Part shown: piece after piece, positions 25,801 to 32,804 of the stretch
How positions within the stretch are numbered: position 1 is the stretch's first letter
How the letters are laid out: every line of letters begins with the position of its first letter
Assembly (NCBI RefSeq): GCF_042677205.1
Contig: NZ_JBHTIU010000027.1
Span: 62,001 to 126,000, forward strand
Direction of reading: 5' to 3'
DNA length: 64,000 nt
Source of the DNA: Paenibacillus_L residui
GTDB taxonomy: Bacteria; Bacillota; Bacilli; Paenibacillales; NBRC-103111
Notes under the pieces: generated by a model
What the model saw: the letters and a program-made list of their open reading frames with translations, nothing else
Told to the model about the DNA's origin: nothing
Databases searched by the model: none
Made by a program: the position numbers and the translations under genes

Positions 25801-26963
25801 TCGGTGACCTGACCCGTTATTTGGCCAATCGCTGCCGGATCGATTCCCTGCTTCACGACATTGGCCCAAAACTCCGCAGTCTGATACGCTTCATAGGCCG
25901 GGCCCGGGTTATGCGGCAGATGATAGATCACCAGTTCCTTGGTCCCGCGGACAGGCAAAGTCACCTTAAACCAGGCACCGGATATATATCCTTCCGGGAT
26001 GAGCGCCGAGGGCTGCTGATCGTCCGGCCAAATGATCGCATGAGCTGTATGTCCGGTATATTTATCCTGTATTCCGTTGAAAATGTAGTTATTATTCCAG
26101 CCGGAGGTGATATATTCGCTGACCTGGCCGCCTCTCCAGCCCCAGCCGGGAACATAGCTCTGCTGCTCAAGCGCCTCCTCCGGATCAATGATATAGGCAA
26201 GATGTCCGGAGAAATCGGCGGTCCCCTCGTTGATCAGCTTGACTTTCATTTTAATCAGGGGGGAATTTTCGACAATCGAGTAAGTAACCTGGGCTTTGAC
26301 GCTCGGATCGCTGTCCCAAGTTCCATCGGCCACAACCGTGTGATCCGCCACTTGAATATTCGGCATGCTCAGCTTTTCGGTCGGATACCACCACGTCCTC
26401 CCGACGTTCTTGCTAAGCACAAACTCCGTATAATCCAGGTTGTCCCGCATGTTGAATTTAGGGGCGGCATCCATCATATGGCCGGGTGTCAAGGTCCCCC
26501 ATTTGTTATTGCCGGTCGCTTCGTCGCTTGTGTCTACAGGATCATTGGTCGATAATCTGTCCGTCCCGATGGTTAGCTTGACCTGATCGTTTTCAATAAA
26601 ATAGTAATCTTTGCCCTCTACCCAATCTCTGGCCCCAACAGCATAAGTAAATCCGGGGTCGCCACCGGTCTTCCCCGCTACAGCGGTGGTGGAATCCGGC
26701 AGCTCCGGTACGGCGCTTGTTTCGGAAACTCTGCGGCTATCCGCCCCATAGCTCGCTTCCGTAACGGAGATTTCGCCATTCCCCGCCACAATGTCGCTGA
26801 ACCCCCTCCCGTTGCCCTCCTGTGAGATATCGAGAGCAGAGCTCTCATTACTATTTTCTGCACTTCCGGGGGCAGCGCCTGCTGACCCGCTCGGGAAAGA
26901 GCCCGCCAATAACATCACCGATAAGATGACAGCTACACCTTTCGAGAAAAATCGCGATCCCAT
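22803..26963 (-). CDS. Large secreted CehA/McbA-type PHP-domain metallohydrolase
   Basis: A 1386-residue exported protein with a signal peptide (about residues 1-30, VILSVMLLAGSFPSGSAGA). Two tandem homologous modules follow, at about 100-445 and 465-795. Each has a beta-sandwich part (FTYAVGARDWVEGKDYYFIE / FTYEGTSRDWWPKNDYYYIE, then NNKWGTLTPGHMMDA / NNKWGSLTPGHIMDA) and a carboxypeptidase-regulatory-like insert (GQVTDSEGRP / GSVTDEAGAP). Next is a PHP-type phosphoesterase domain at about 940-1200 with the metal motif GDNHSHTKHSDG, then WSSDHNT, IAHPF and ANSDGH. The C-terminal 90 residues look like a cadherin-like beta domain. CehA/McbA proteins hydrolyse esters or phosphoesters; the substrate here is unknown. 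The start has GAGGAGGAAGAAC ahead. A dehydratase-SDR-lactonase operon lies directly upstream. Confidence 0.85.
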   Translation of the reverse strand: MGSRFFSKGVAVILSVMLLAGSFPSGSAGAAPGSAENSNESSALDISQEGNGRGFSDIVAGNGEISVTEASYGADSRRVSETSAVPELPDSTTAVAGKTGGDPGFTYAVGARDWVEGKDYYFIENDQVKLTIGTDRLSTNDPVDTSDEATGNNKWGTLTPGHMMDAAPKFNMRDNLDYTEFVLSKNVGRTWWYPTEKLSMPNIQVADHTVVADGTWDSDPSVKAQVTYSIVENSPLIKMKVKLINEGTADFSGHLAYIIDPEEALEQQSYVPGWGWRGGQVSEYITSGWNNNYIFNGIQDKYTGHTAHAIIWPDDQQPSALIPEGYISGAWFKVTLPVRGTKELVIYHLPHNPGPAYEAYQTAEFWANVVKQGIDPAAIGQITGQVTDSEGRPSGGVEIELRTVEGGKYAAATTDSRGMYSLYAVKGEGYSLHATNGSENYEQQLAGWGDGNLIRVDFNMTAPVGEIVAGVTRGDPGFTYEGTSRDWWPKNDYYYIESPDIKFTVGTVRTAGKDPVDWSNDASGNNKWGSLTPGHIMDAVPKLTMQENLDFTEFVLSDDLGVTPEDEANGKHMEWSWFHPLTKLQLPDIRLDGNTIVADGDWDSNDEMKASVRYSIVEGTPLIKMEITLDNRTGSDFNGNFGYIIDPDQPGEQHSYLPGRNWVYSQEKNAIRSGWTDNYLFNGINNAFTGKTAHAILWPNEQQPEIIMHEAIFMGVWFPAVIPDGESQSYVIYHLPHVAGPADKPYAAAEFWAQFIRDHGQAEEYGSITGSVTDEAGAPVPFTEIVAADENGALYARAVTNREGKYQIFAKKGVYRITPVNEEYSVEGRIVEIGEIRRIQADFTMKKYAEVRVELPSELVAETPFEITMTVQNLTDAPLQNVALEVHPPYFVHLLDEGSLEIPVIDARAQAVRKVRAVALEGGRSVIQAKVSTDIFNLTGTSSFDVRRAGYYGGDNHSHTKHSDGVHTVAENSASVYNNRLLSWLWSSDHNTDSQGPDTDAVTESYNGRFLSLPAAEITTKSGHALAFGINGVPRYDINDPESGYSWQDSIDEVTGQGGLFYIAHPFDQTYTFRNPYQWTGFTGVEVWNGTWHALDNGVNERAFRFWDEINIRGDGKYYGIANSDGHTKDKVGDPYIKGKIGGLSKQNVLELLRNGGYYGSNGPELRFSIGGVDMGGTLQLESAGHMPFQLQAFDPNSNLTSVRVIKYPVTGDIADYARREIVFEEDLTGRQTNTFSKTIPLPVTDKEFYRMEVRSEKAQENSSGIGPLAGTGFAFSNPVWVELSGSSNSAAIESISYKNKTKYKLLPTFGVNRLEVYDNRFDPKKLSVITSSGAKETSIHYTELVSGTRSVGLLKISVTAKDGTRKDYSYVVDTISVRDKQNQGR

Positions 26964-27031
26964 GTTCTTCCTCCTCTCTCAAATAAAGAGCAGTTTGTAC
27001 GTGAACCGATCCGTTCATCCCTTCTTCAGCA

Positions 27032-27928
27032 TTAGTAAAGGGCTAATGGCCAGCTTCGGCCGGCGGTCGGACGAAAGGATGCTGACGGAAGGCCTCTGAC
27101 GTTAAGCTTCACCCGGAACAAGCTGCCTCCGTGGCAATCATCCGCTTCCTCGTCTCTCGCTGTTGTAATATACAGTTCATCGAGTTCGGGACCTCCGAAA
27201 GCGCAAGACGTCACCAAACGGGCCGGAACCTTAATCTCCTCCAGCAATTGTCGGCTGGTAGGATCGTAGCGGGATACTTTGCCCCCGCCCCAATGGGCTA
27301 TCCAGAGCGCCCCTTCCTCATCCACCGTCAAGCCGTCGGGAAGCCCGTCCTCCCGCGCAATTTCCAGCAGCGTTCGGCGGCCGTCAATCCTCCCGGTAGC
27401 CAATTCATAATCGAAAGCATATACCTGTCCCGCGATTGTGTCGATGTAATACATCGTCTTCCCGTCGGGGCTCCAGCCCAGCCCGTTAGAAATGCTAACG
27501 TTCGAGACTTCCCGCGTCAGGGTGAAATCGGAATGCAGGCAATAAAGACTTCCTGCTTCAGGCTTTCCTGTCATACTCATCGTGCCCGCCCAAAAACGTC
27601 CCGCCGGATCGCATTTGCCATCATTCATCCGATTGTCGGGCAGATGCTTCTCCGGAGCGGCTATCCTTGCAAGCGACCTGTCGTGTTCATCGTACCGGTA
27701 AAATCCATCCTGCAGAGCCAGCAGCAAGCTACCGTCCTCCGACGGTACCGCCGCCCCGACAAATTGTCCGAAGGAATGCACGGTATCCTCGTGCTTCTCC
27801 GGATCATACAGATGCAGGGCCTTGCCTGTGATGTCTACCCACAGCAATCGGTTGCGGGCTGCGTCCCAGAATGGGCCTTCTCCGAGTAATGCGGCCCGAT
27901 GCAACAGACCTTCCGGCTCCTGGCGCAT
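27032..27928 (-). CDS. SMP-30/gluconolactonase family lactonase
   Basis: A 298-residue six-bladed beta-propeller of the SMP-30/gluconolactonase/LRE family, which opens sugar lactones to aldonic acids with a divalent metal. Typical motifs are LLGEGPFWDAARNRLLWVDITG (metal Glu), NDGKCDPAGRFWAGTMS (metal Asn), NGLGWSPDGKTMYYIDT and DGLTVDEEGALWIAHWGGG (metal Asp). Start ATG 27928 has AGGGAGGGGG ahead. It is third in an operon after a dehydratase and an SDR dehydrogenase. Together they can oxidise a sugar to a lactone, hydrolyse it and dehydrate the acid (inference), a non-phosphorylative route. Confidence 0.92.
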   Translation of the reverse strand: MRQEPEGLLHRAALLGEGPFWDAARNRLLWVDITGKALHLYDPEKHEDTVHSFGQFVGAAVPSEDGSLLLALQDGFYRYDEHDRSLARIAAPEKHLPDNRMNDGKCDPAGRFWAGTMSMTGKPEAGSLYCLHSDFTLTREVSNVSISNGLGWSPDGKTMYYIDTIAGQVYAFDYELATGRIDGRRTLLEIAREDGLPDGLTVDEEGALWIAHWGGGKVSRYDPTSRQLLEEIKVPARLVTSCAFGGPELDELYITTARDEEADDCHGGSLFRVKLNVRGLPSASFRPTAGRSWPLALY

Positions 27929-27954
27929 AAATCCCCCTCCCTTCGAGTTTTAGG

Positions 27955-28716
27955 TTAATGCAGCATCCAGCCGCCATCCACATTCAGCGTTTGCCCGGTT
28001 ATAAAATCGCTGTCCGATGAGGCGAGGAAGACAAAAGCTCCTTCGACGTCCGCTGCGACTTCGCGTCTGGAGAAGCACTGCGCCTTGGCCAGGAAAACAG
28101 CACTTTCCTCGATCGTCTCCCGGCTCACCTTCTCATATTCCGTTTCCGTCAGAACGGCTCCGGGAGTAATACAGTTAACCGTAATGGAATTTTCTCCAAC
28201 CTCTCGCGCCAACGCACGGGTGAAGCCGATGATGGCACCTTTGGAGGTGACGTAGTGAAGAAATTGCTTCTGCCCGGTAAAAAAAGTGACCGACGATACG
28301 TTAATGATTTTCCCGTAGCTCTGCGCTTTCATATAGGGAAAGACAGCCTTGGCGCAGAGAAATTGCGACCGGACGTTCACTCCCATCAGCGCATCCCATT
28401 CCTCCGTTGTAATTTCATGCCAGGTTTTGCGCGGGTCCATCGCGGCGTTATTGACCAAAATATCGATTTTGCCATATCTTCGTACGGTCTCTTCCACCAT
28501 CCGGCGAACATCTTCCTCTCGGGACACGTCTGCCTGTATGGCAAAAGCTTCTCCGCCGGCGGCGGCAATGTCCTCCCTCACCTGTTCCGCAAGCTCGGGA
28601 TGCGAACGGTAATTGATGACGACCTTGGCTCCTTCCCTGGCATAACGCTTGGCTACCGCCGCCCCGATGGAGCGGGAAGAACCGGTGATGATCGCTACTC
28701 TGTCGGCTAATCTCAT
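27955..28716 (-). CDS. Short-chain dehydrogenase/reductase
   Basis: A 253-residue classical SDR oxidoreductase. The NAD(P) motif reads TGSSRSIG, where the family normally has TGxxxGIG, so Gly is replaced by Ser. NNAAM, the catalytic Ser in INVSSV, and Tyr-Lys in HYVTSKGA are intact, and it ends in TLNVDGGW, common in FabG-like enzymes. ATG 28716 has AAGGAGGAG upstream and overlaps the dehydratase stop (ATGA); a longer upstream frame merely overlaps that gene. In this operon it probably oxidises a sugar or sugar acid. Confidence 0.92.
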   Translation of the reverse strand: MRLADRVAIITGSSRSIGAAVAKRYAREGAKVVINYRSHPELAEQVREDIAAAGGEAFAIQADVSREEDVRRMVEETVRRYGKIDILVNNAAMDPRKTWHEITTEEWDALMGVNVRSQFLCAKAVFPYMKAQSYGKIINVSSVTFFTGQKQFLHYVTSKGAIIGFTRALAREVGENSITVNCITPGAVLTETEYEKVSRETIEESAVFLAKAQCFSRREVAADVEGAFVFLASSDSDFITGQTLNVDGGWMLH

Positions 28717-30464
28717 AGCCTTACTCCTCCTTGTACACAAGATCCTCCCTGCAGCGCAGGGCTGGCGGATTGGGTGTACAGACGCAGGATCCCTTTGTGA
28801 TGAAATGCCGGCGGGTTCCAGGACCGCTTTCTTTCCGCGAGAATACCGGCGATCTCGTCCGGGGTCCGTTCCGTCCCTTGAATTCCAACAATATCTATGC
28901 GGCGATTCGGAATGTCGACACAGATCATGTCCTGATCCTCCACGAAGGCTATCGGGCCTCCATCGAGGGCCTCCGGCCCCAAATAGCCTACGCATGGCCC
29001 CCGGGTTGCGCCTGAAAACCTTCCGTCCGTAATCAGCGAGGTAGTATGAGACAAAACCGGATCCGAAGCGATCAGCTCGGACATGAAGAACATCTCCGGC
29101 ATTCCGACCGCTTTCGGCCCTTGATAGCGGATGATGACGACGTCCCCGGGCTGTATGGTTCGGGCCACATAAGCATCAACAGCTTCCCGTTCGCTGTCGA
29201 ACACGCGGGCCGGACCGGTATGCACCTGCATCTCCTCAGCTACGGCGAACTTCTTGATCGTCGCTCCCTCCGGAGCCAGATTGCCGTAGAGAACGGCCAG
29301 CGAGCCTTCCGGCTTCAGCGATTTAGAGATAGGGTAGATGACGTTCCTGCGGTTCAGCTTGTAGTTCGCCAGAAACATCTCCGCATAATTCCGCATTTCG
29401 CTGCGCCTCATCTCTTCCAGATTTTCTCCAAGCGTCCTGCCCGTTACGGTCATCACATCCAGATGCAGATAGTCTTGAATCTCATCCATAAGAAAAGGAA
29501 CGCCGCCAGCATACCAAAAAAGCTCCGTCGGATAATGCCCGGCGGTTTTCGTATCCACCAGCACCGGAATACTGCGGTGAATGTCGTCAAACAGCTTTGG
29601 CTCCAGGTCGATCCCGATTTCCCTGGCAATGGCGATCAGATGCATGACGGCATTAAGCGACCCTCCAACGGCGGAGTGCACCATGATCGCGTTCTCGAAA
29701 GCCTCGCGCGTAAGAATGTGCTCAGGCCGGATTCCTGCCTGCGACAACCTGATCACCTGTTGACCGGCCGCCCGGGCTGCTCTGCGGATTTCCGCATTGG
29801 TGGCGGGAATGAGCGCGGACCAGGGAAGCGCCAAGCCAAGGGCTTCGGCCATGACCTGCATCGTGGCGGCTGTCCCCATATACTGGCACGCACCGCAGGT
29901 CGGGCAGCAGGCCCGTTGGAACGCCAAAAATTCTTCCTTCGTCATCTGGTTTCGCTCGACCTCAACGCTCATATGCCACAGCTCTTCGTTGGAACGCATG
30001 CAGGGGCCGGCTCCCATAGCGCCTCCCGGAACATGAATGGACGGAATATTTAAACGGGCAATCGCCATCAAATGGGCGGGAACCGCCTTGTCTCCCGCAG
30101 AGGCCAGCACCATGGCGTCGAAAGGGGTGCTCAACGCATGAATTTCCACCATGGAAGCGATCATGTCGCGCGATGGCAAAGAGTAGTGCATCCCGTTATG
30201 TGCCTGTGCAATACCGTCACAAATGTCGGTCGTCGTATAGATGGCGGGCTTTCCGCCCATCTGGAAGACCCCTTTCTCCATTTCTCCGACCAGTTCGTTC
30301 AAGTGGTAGGAGCTGGGGTGACTCGCCCCGTGGGTGCTTTCTACCAAAACCTGAATACGGTCCAGGTCTTCCACCGTCCAGTCCATCGACATGCGCAGGG
30401 CGTCGCCCTCAAAGCTTATTTTGCGAACCTTCTGACTGGCTCGCGTATGGTCTATTTCAGCCAT
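28713..30464 (-). CDS. IlvD/Edd family sugar-acid dehydratase
   Basis: A 583-residue member of the dihydroxyacid/phosphogluconate dehydratase family, which removes water from 2,3-dihydroxy acids with an Fe-S cluster. The three cluster cysteines lie in TTDICDGIAQAHNGM, GAGPCMRSNEELWHM and CCPTCGACQYMGTAATMQ. The later motifs LVDTKTAGHYPTELFWYAGG, IIRYQGPKAVGMPEM and TDGRFSGATRGPCVGYLGPE are intact. ATG 30464 has AAAGGAGGTG ahead. Neighbours (SDR, lactonase) suggest a substrate such as an aldonate rather than the branched-chain pathway acid. Upstream lie two 16-base direct repeats likely to be operators. Confidence 0.92.
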   Translation of the reverse strand: MAEIDHTRASQKVRKISFEGDALRMSMDWTVEDLDRIQVLVESTHGASHPSSYHLNELVGEMEKGVFQMGGKPAIYTTTDICDGIAQAHNGMHYSLPSRDMIASMVEIHALSTPFDAMVLASAGDKAVPAHLMAIARLNIPSIHVPGGAMGAGPCMRSNEELWHMSVEVERNQMTKEEFLAFQRACCPTCGACQYMGTAATMQVMAEALGLALPWSALIPATNAEIRRAARAAGQQVIRLSQAGIRPEHILTREAFENAIMVHSAVGGSLNAVMHLIAIAREIGIDLEPKLFDDIHRSIPVLVDTKTAGHYPTELFWYAGGVPFLMDEIQDYLHLDVMTVTGRTLGENLEEMRRSEMRNYAEMFLANYKLNRRNVIYPISKSLKPEGSLAVLYGNLAPEGATIKKFAVAEEMQVHTGPARVFDSEREAVDAYVARTIQPGDVVIIRYQGPKAVGMPEMFFMSELIASDPVLSHTTSLITDGRFSGATRGPCVGYLGPEALDGGPIAFVEDQDMICVDIPNRRIDIVGIQGTERTPDEIAGILAERKRSWNPPAFHHKGILRLYTQSASPALQGGSCVQGGVRL

Positions 30465-30489
30465 CGGCTGCACCTCCTTTAGGCTTTTT

Positions 30490-30536
30490 CTGTGTTGTTA
30501 TACTTTCTGTTGAAATCATCCTGTGCTGTTATACTT
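30490..30536. promoter_or_regulatory. Paired direct-repeat operator candidate upstream of the dehydratase operon
   Basis: CTGTGTTGTTATACTT (30490-30505) and CTGTGCTGTTATACTT (30521-30536) differ at one base and are offset by 31 bases, three helical turns. They sit 26-72 bases ahead of the dehydratase start. A regulator cannot be named. Confidence 0.6.
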
Positions 30537-30586
30537 CTGTGGCCCGTGGATAATCATTTCAAGCCACCTACTACTGCCAGACATTG

Positions 30587-30606
30587 ATTATTCACATGTG
30601 AATAAT
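30587..30606. promoter_or_regulatory. Perfect 20-bp palindrome
   Basis: ATTATTCACATGTGAATAAT is a perfect inverted repeat about 120 bases upstream of the dehydratase start. The symmetry and lack of a loop or T-run suggest a dimeric repressor site rather than a terminator. Confidence 0.6.
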
Positions 30607-30657
30607 GGGCAAAAGCTGAATAATACGGGCTCTGTATGAGTTATCAACGTCTTTTGA

Positions 30658-30677
30658 CTGTTATCCCCTTCGCTCAG
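30658..30677 (-). repeat. Solitary inverted copy of the array-1 core
   Basis: The minus strand reads CTGAGCGAAGGGGATAACAG, identical over 20 bases to a core unit of the array at 14.2-14.6 kb, but it lies beside the second array and points the opposite way to it. Confidence 0.85.
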
Positions 30678-30865
30678 AATTCGCTGTCTACCTGGTCGGG
30701 GATGTCCCCTGCTCCTTACTTTAGCCCTTCTCAGCTTTTTGCCGGAAAGCCCGCGCGTCATCCCTTGGCCGCTGAGTCCATTGGGCAAATGGAATCTCAG
30801 GTTAATGATAGGGACCCGGCTAGCTCTCTGTGTCAAAAGGTTACTAGCACAAGGGATCGTACGGA

Positions 30866-31278
30866 CTTTCCCTGACTCAATGGGATAACAGTACAAGGAG
30901 CATAGACCTCAACCATTCCCTGACTCAATGGGATAACAGTACAAGAGCACTGACCCAATCGTTCCCTAACTCAATGGGATAACAGTACAAGAAGCATCGG
31001 ACCTCAACCATCCCCTGACTCAATGGGATAACAGTACAAGAAGCATGGACCTCAACCATTCCCTGACTCAATGGTATAACAGTACAAGAAGCATAGACCT
31101 CAACCATTCCCTGACTCAATGGGATAACAGTACAAGAGCACTGACCCAATCGTTCCCTGATACAATGGGATAACAGTACAAGGAGCATGGACCTCAACCA
31201 TTCCCTGATACAATGGGATAACAGTATAAGGAGCATGGACCTCGACCATTCCCTGACTCAATGGGATAACCGTGCAAA
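30866..31278 (+). repeat. Tandem repeat array 2, nine units of about 48 bp
   Basis: Nine cores like CTGACTCAATGGGATAACAG occur at 46-49 base spacing (TGGGATAAC or a variant at 30881, 30929, 30975, 31024, 31072, 31120, 31166, 31214, 31262). Most units continue TACAAGGAGCATGGACCTCA and end CCATTCC. Two units carry a shorter variant (AGAGCACTGACCCAATCG). CCATT and AATGG can form a small stem around each core. Open frames through it, such as repeats of TVIPLSQGMVE, are translations of the repeat and not genes. The rest of the gap (30680-30865) holds nothing recognisable. Confidence 0.9.
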
Positions 31279-31298
31279 GGTACGACAAAGGCTGTTGT

Positions 31299-32804
31299 TC
31301 AGGTCGGCTTCTGCTGCGGATTTCTCCAATCGAAGAAATCGTCGAACGGATAGCAGGGGCGTCTCAATTTGTTAAACACAAGCTTCCGCAGATCGGCCGG
31401 ACTGCGTCCCGGCGTATCCAGCAGGAAGATGTGCTTCGATATCGCCTCGTAATCGGCCCGGAATTGATTGGCCGATTTCACCAGGACGATGTCTGCGGAC
31501 GCCGGCTCCAGCCCCACGCTTCGATACATGCTCGGATCGCCCGAGAACGTAGGTCTTTCCGTAATCAGAAGCGACAGCCTTCCCAGCTCCAGCACGACGC
31601 AGCGGCCCATATTCGCTTCCGTCCCCTTGGCATAGCCCCCGGCCAAAGTAAAGTGCCCGTCGCCAATATGCCTGACCCGGCCGCAGACCCGCAGCGGTTC
31701 ACCGTCCGGACAGATGGAATAGCCGACGTCTACCTCTACGGACCGGCCTTCTCCCGCGGCAGCAGCCCGAGCCACGGCCGGCGCATCGACAATTGTCAGC
31801 AAGATGCTGTAGCTTAGATGCGCCCCGCAGCTCAACAGCTCCCGGAGAACGAAATTGCTGTCCCCGGTCGAACCCGCACCGGGACTGTCCGCGGAATCCG
31901 AAATGACGAAGGGCCCGTCGCCCGCTTGCCGCCCGGAGGCCAGCTCCACGATTTCTCGAACCGAGTGAAGCCGGATCTGGAACTCGTGACGCTTCTGCCA
32001 GAACAGATCGGCCAGCCGCTCCGCCTCCCTCTCTGCCGCTTTCCCATCCTCATGGACTGTGACGACCGCACAGCCCATCTCTTCGATATCGAGCCACGGC
32101 TGGACGGGAAACAGGGAGGTCACCCGGGAGTTCCCCCGCCGCTCCCCCTCCTCCACTGCTTGCCACAGCTCGGCGAATGGACCGTGAGAGCTTTGGCTGT
32201 TCTCGGCAGGAACGATCATCGGGATCTTCCGCATGCGTACCGCCGGCTTCCTCCCGCTTCGCAGCATGGAGAACAACAGAGAGGCGGAGCGCATGCCCGT
32301 GGAGACAAAATCAGTATGGGGATAGGTGCGAAACCCTACGATTCCGTCCGCCAGGGAGGCCATTTTCGCCGTTACGTTGGCATGCAAATCCAGGGAGACG
32401 ACGAAGGGAACGTCTCCAATAACTCCCCGAATCATTTCCATTAAGCAGCCTTCCACATCATCGCAACCATCGGCCACCATCGCACCATGCATCGCAAAAT
32501 ACACACCACTGTACCCGGAATGGGATTGAAGCTCCCGAAGCAGCGTTTCCTTCAATTCCTCCAGAGCATCTGCCGTAAATACTCCGGACGAGACCGCATT
32601 GGCGGCCATCGTCGGAATGACCTCAATTCCCTCGGCAGAGGCGGCGCGCATAAATCCGCTCAGCTCATTTTCCGTCCTTGCCCGAAGAATGTCTTCACCA
32701 AACTGCAGCCGATGCCGGCGGAAATCGTCCATGGTGCTTCTGGCGGGACTGAACGTATTGCTCTCTTGAATGACGGCACCGATTAATACCTTCGGTTTGT
32801 TCAT
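31299..32804 (-). CDS. M81/MlrC-like metallohydrolase
   Basis: A 501-residue protein resembling the microcystinase C (MlrC)/DUF1485 family of zinc amidohydrolases. Visible family features are VLIGAVIQESNTFSP at the N-terminus, YFAMHGAMVADGCDDVEG (about residue 105), VVSLDLHANVTAKM, FRTYPHTDFV and, in the C-terminal half, ISDSADSPGAGSTGDSN. ATG 32804 overlaps the stop of the upstream GH39-like gene (ATGA), so it is translationally coupled to it. In a glycan operon an amidohydrolase could remove an amide from a modified sugar or peptide; that is inference. It is the last gene of the operon that begins with the solute-binding protein at 39.3 kb. Confidence 0.85.
   Translation of the reverse strand: MNKPKVLIGAVIQESNTFSPARSTMDDFRRHRLQFGEDILRARTENELSGFMRAASAEGIEVIPTMAANAVSSGVFTADALEELKETLLRELQSHSGYSGVYFAMHGAMVADGCDDVEGCLMEMIRGVIGDVPFVVSLDLHANVTAKMASLADGIVGFRTYPHTDFVSTGMRSASLLFSMLRSGRKPAVRMRKIPMIVPAENSQSSHGPFAELWQAVEEGERRGNSRVTSLFPVQPWLDIEEMGCAVVTVHEDGKAAEREAERLADLFWQKRHEFQIRLHSVREIVELASGRQAGDGPFVISDSADSPGAGSTGDSNFVLRELLSCGAHLSYSILLTIVDAPAVARAAAAGEGRSVEVDVGYSICPDGEPLRVCGRVRHIGDGHFTLAGGYAKGTEANMGRCVVLELGRLSLLITERPTFSGDPSMYRSVGLEPASADIVLVKSANQFRADYEAISKHIFLLDTPGRSPADLRKLVFNKLRRPCYPFDDFFDWRNPQQKPT

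Noticed and set aside
28717..28995. N-terminal extension of the SDR protein
   Set aside because: It lies wholly within the dehydratase coding region in another frame and has an unnatural composition; ATG 28716 has AAGGAGG ahead.
30866..31278. CRISPR-like array
   Set aside because: The repeated unit is conserved through its whole 48 bases, with no unique spacers, and there are no cas genes. It is a plain tandem repeat; the same reasoning excludes array 1 at 14.2-14.6 kb.
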